DNA of 34,216 bases from Lachnospiraceae bacterium (GTDB taxonomy: Bacteria > Bacillota > Clostridia > Lachnospirales > Lachnospiraceae): NCBI GenBank assembly GCA_024684355.1, contig JAIKXA010000086.1:1-34216 (forward strand), written 5' to 3'. The notes under the pieces were generated by a model, which ran no database searches, was not told where the DNA came from, and saw only the letters and a list, made by a program, of their open reading frames with translations. How positions within the stretch are numbered: the first letter of the stretch is position 1; each line of letters opens with the position of its first letter. Positions 32,534 to 34,216 of the stretch are shown here, one piece after another. The translations under genes were made by a program, and so were the position numbers.

Positions 32534-32827
32534 TTAGCAAGCGACCTTACCAGAGAATGAAATAAGAAAAATCAAAATATAAATTCTCGCATCAGAAACC
32601 CCATTTTTTTCCATAAACACCTCATTAATCCATATTATCTTAATAACCTGATTAACACTCATGTATGAAATAATATTACTATTTGTTTTTGCGATTAGCG
32701 GCCCCATAAAATGATCCGTTAATTCACGAGAAGTAAATTGTTTTAATGAGCCCACTAATTTTACCAAAAACTTTTCAGCATCTTTTACTTTAAGTCCATA
32801 TCTTCCTCTTGCAGTTAATGGAACCAT
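32534..32827 (-). pseudogene. Remnant of an SPFH-domain (YdjI / virion-core-like) protein
   Basis: A 97-codon frame reads VPLTARGRYGLKVKDAEKFL, VKLVGSLKQFTSRELTDHF and LIAKTNSNIISYMSVNQV, then INEVFMEKNG. This matches the middle of bacterial SPFH proteins of the YdjI type (A-x-G-x-Y-x-x-(K/R)-(V/I)-x-D-x-x-K-F-x-x-x-(L/V)-V-G). The N-terminal half of that fold is missing because the HTH gene begins at 32831 on the other strand, and the last 20 residues no longer resemble the family. No ribosome site precedes the ATG. I take it as a decayed fragment; a short functional protein is less likely. Family assignment is from memory of the motif. Confidence 0.5.
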
Positions 32828-32830
32828 TTT

Positions 32831-33286
32831 ATGATATCTCAGGACACAGAAAAAATAAATGAAATAATCAAAACTATCCGAAAAAAGGAAATTGATCAGT
32901 TTTTAAAAAAAGAATATAGTGGAGAACTCCCTTCAATAGCCGATTATCTCACAAAATACATTAGTCTGCATAAGCTTTCTGCCTCTAAAATCATAAAAGA
33001 CAGCGGTCTTTCTCCGGATTATGCATATGCCATCATGAACGGTAACAGAAAAAATCCTGCCAGAGACAGGATTATCGCACTTTGTCTTGCTATGCATATG
33101 AGCTTAGACGATGCACAGCAAGCCCTAAAACTATGTAAAACTTTTCTTTACTCCAAAGACAAACGAGACGCTATTATAATGGTCTGCTTCACCCAGCATA
33201 TATATGATGTTAACGAAGTGAACATCATTCTTGTGAGTTTTGATCAAAAAGAGCTTGAAACCACTAAAGAACAAAACTGTATATGA
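32831..33286 (+). CDS. HTH (XRE-like) regulator of a family common in gut Firmicutes
   Basis: The protein has 151 residues. After a charged N-terminal helix, the segment SIADYLTKYISLHKLSASKI followed by DSGLSPDYAYAIMNGNRKN (about 35-80) is a helix-turn-helix. DRIIALCLAMHMSLDDAQQA and KDKRDAIIMVCFTQHIYDVN complete the pattern of a Firmicutes family of small HTH proteins (K-x-R-D-A-(I/V)-I at about 115). Relatives I recall lie near Ser/Thr kinases and SPFH-type proteins; an SPFH remnant lies next door here. The DNA is AT-richer than the core genes. The ATG at 32831 lacks a Shine-Dalgarno site, and an in-frame stop 13 nt upstream leaves no longer start. A terminator follows at 33301-33332. Confidence 0.72.
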   Translation: MISQDTEKINEIIKTIRKKEIDQFLKKEYSGELPSIADYLTKYISLHKLSASKIIKDSGLSPDYAYAIMNGNRKNPARDRIIALCLAMHMSLDDAQQALKLCKTFLYSKDKRDAIIMVCFTQHIYDVNEVNIILVSFDQKELETTKEQNCI

Positions 33287-33300
33287 TATTGGTTATAAAA

Positions 33301-33332
33301 GGCAACTTTACCTTAGGGCGGTTGCTTTTTTT
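33301..33332 (+). terminator. Rho-independent terminator after the HTH gene
   Basis: GCAAC (33302-33306) and GTTGC (33321-33325) with an inner CC/GG, followed by seven T. Confidence 0.7.
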
Positions 33333-33371
33333 ATGGTCTTTTCTTATCAAAAAACTTTACAGAATATCTGC

Positions 33372-33400
33372 TTGACAATACATCAATTTTGATGTATTTT
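33372..33400 (+). promoter_or_regulatory. Promoter of the toxin-antitoxin operon
   Basis: TTGACA (33372-33377), 17-nt spacer, TATTTT (33395-33400). Transcription would start near 33407, at the toxin ATG itself. Confidence 0.65.
33377..33398. promoter_or_regulatory. Perfect 22-bp palindromic operator of the toxin-antitoxin operon
   Basis: AATACATCAA (33377-33386), TT, TTGATGTATT (33389-33398): 10-bp perfect arms filling the space between -35 and -10. It is the expected site for autorepression by the XRE antitoxin. Confidence 0.7.
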
Positions 33401-33406
33401 ATATAT

Positions 33407-33733
33407 ATGAACATATACGATTATACAACCAGTGGTGGTAAAAATCTAATAACAGAATATATTGATTCTCTCCCCATATCTGAAAGAACCGAGATATTAG
33501 CAGTCCGTCAGCTAATTAACGATATGGGAATAAACGCGTTTTCTTTGCTCACTACACGTCAATTATATAAGAAACTATGGGAAATAAAAATCTCCCAGGA
33601 AAGAATCATGTACATCATTCAGAGTCAAGATGCCGTTTATTTTCTTAATATCTGCAAAAAACAAAAAGGCAAAGCGGAAAAGATGGAACTAGAAAAAGCT
33701 AAGAAAAGGGCTAAAGCTGAAGGGCTTCTTTAG
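33407..33733 (+). CDS. HigB/RelE-type toxin (Gp49-like family)
   Basis: The protein has 108 residues. The order fits HigB/Gp49-like toxins: MNIYDYTTSGGKNLITEYID at the start (strand, then the helix of F-L-x-x-L type), LLTTRQLYKKLWEIKISQER (the conserved K-x-L-x-x-x-L-W-E-(I/L)-(R/K) core, about 50-65), RIMYIIQSQDAVYFLNICKK and a basic C-terminal helix. Members cleave mRNA on the ribosome; the basic residues of the core and tail would carry this out. The start at 33407 is chosen from the family pattern. No Shine-Dalgarno site precedes it and the promoter predicts an almost leaderless mRNA. The antitoxin gene follows after 11 nt, with its ribosome site overlapping the toxin stop codon. Confidence 0.83.
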   Translation: MNIYDYTTSGGKNLITEYIDSLPISERTEILAVRQLINDMGINAFSLLTTRQLYKKLWEIKISQERIMYIIQSQDAVYFLNICKKQKGKAEKMELEKAKKRAKAEGLL

Positions 33734-33744
33734 GAGGTGGGAAT

Positions 33745-34038
33745 ATGCCATTTACAAAAGCCAATATATCAAAAGAAAAACAAGAATTAGAGCAACTAAT
33801 TGCTTCTAATGAGGAATCACGTAAAACTTATGATGATTTTCAAGCCAGAATAAACCTTCAAAAGGAACTTATTGCAATGCGAAAGGCAGAAAACCTTACC
33901 CAAGCTGATGTTGCCAAGGCTACCGGATTATCCCAACAGGCAGTTAGCAGAATTGAAAAGGGCACTGGAGCTACTATTAACTCTTTGATCAAATATCTTT
34001 CTGGGATTGGTTACGGTATTCAGTTCAAAAAGATTTAA
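33745..34038 (+). CDS. XRE-family antitoxin (HigA-like)
   Basis: The protein has 97 residues. The N-terminal half (about 1-45) is a charged helix likely to bind the toxin. The C-terminal half is an HTH_3 domain: LQKELIAMRKAENLTQADVA, KATGLSQQAVSRIEKG and ATINSLIKYLSGIGYGIQF. It should neutralise the HigB-like protein and repress the operon at the palindrome 33377-33398. The gene order toxin first, antitoxin second is that of higBA systems. GGAGG begins at the last base of the toxin stop codon and lies 7 nt before the ATG, so translation is probably coupled. Confidence 0.88.
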   Translation: MPFTKANISKEKQELEQLIASNEESRKTYDDFQARINLQKELIAMRKAENLTQADVAKATGLSQQAVSRIEKGTGATINSLIKYLSGIGYGIQFKKI

Positions 34039-34078
34039 AAAATTCAAAACCCTTGTATTCATTGTAGTAATTCAAGAG

Positions 34079-34109
34079 GGGCTGTCGCAATAGAGTGTTG
34101 CGACAGCCC
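34079..34109. terminator. Hairpin, possible terminator of the toxin-antitoxin operon
   Basis: GGGCTGTCGCAA (34079-34090), 7-nt loop, TTGCGACAGCCC (34098-34109): a perfect 12-bp stem. The T-tracts are weak on both strands (TTACTAATT on plus). Similar GGGGCTGTCGCA stems occur at ends of some insertion sequences, so it could also be an IS remnant. Confidence 0.5.
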
Positions 34110-34216
34110 TTACTAATTGATAAAAATTCGAATCTAACGGCTAGATTTTTCCATTATCAGGCTTAGTTTCTGGTACATATTTGAATTTGACAGACTCTAA
34201 CTAAAGCAGCTCACAG
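34110..34216. other. Window end, no gene assigned
   Basis: The minus strand has a short open tail of about 19 codons ending at a TAG (34142-34144), reading ESVKFKYVPETKPDNGKI and preceded by another stop. It may be the degraded end of a gene, perhaps a transposase, lying to the right. Confidence 0.25.

Noticed and set aside
34110-34216. C-terminal end of a transposase on the minus strand
   Set aside because: Only about 19 codons are open, an in-frame stop lies just upstream, and no family motif is visible; the window ends too soon to decide.

Overview
The window (about 34.2 kb) looks like a chromosome segment from a low-to-mid GC, Gram-positive anaerobe of the Lachnospiraceae (Butyrivibrio/Roseburia-like). 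The reasons are strong AGGAGG-type ribosome sites, sigma-A promoters, DUF5688 and DUF1836 proteins, secreted proteins with BIG2 modules and Thr/Pro linkers, a CotH-type lipoprotein and a chemoreceptor. The assignment is inference from gene content; no rRNA or other marker is present.

Layout. 1-3461: minus-strand genes for a partial IMP cyclohydrolase, a secreted BIG2/transglutaminase-like protein and an SDR-type NAD(P)-binding protein. 3619-9313: a minus-strand run of chemoreceptor, B12-binding radical SAM protein, DUF2344 protein and RNase G/E; the last three form a neighbourhood known in Firmicutes. 9575-10534: a plus-strand zinc-ribbon membrane protein. 10634-15747: a minus-strand operon of an acidic one-TM protein, a DUF1836 protein and a 1338-residue secreted protein built of about twelve BIG2 modules. 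15988-18378: pcrA helicase. 18403-20009: a divergent pair, a flippase-like LPG-synthase TM protein and a 99-residue membrane-anchored acidic protein. 20086-22588: two tandem paralogous secreted proteins of unknown family. 22872-23849: mraY. 24239-27417: hflX-cotH operon. 27646-29290: a DUF5688 gene and a secreted protein whose 3' ends overlap. 29465-32230: a hybrid histidine kinase. 32534-34038: accessory-looking, AT-richer DNA with an SPFH-protein remnant, an HTH regulator and a HigB/HigA-type toxin-antitoxin pair.

The most unusual material is intergenic. At 22665-22750 three perfect triloop hairpins abut one another inside a closing stem and could form a fully paired four-way junction; a fourth hairpin lies beside it. 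At 23906-24235 a 330-bp element has inverted arms of about 65 bp and looks like a MITE ending next to the cotH stop codon. A short hairpin repeat occurs at 7578-7603 and 23861-23886 with a compensatory base-pair change, and the 7578 copy carries the ribosome-binding site of the radical SAM gene. The DUF5688 mRNA has a hairpin that pairs with its own Shine-Dalgarno sequence, and the toxin-antitoxin promoter contains a perfect 22-bp operator and may give a leaderless mRNA. No CRISPR array, tRNA, rRNA or intact insertion sequence was seen.
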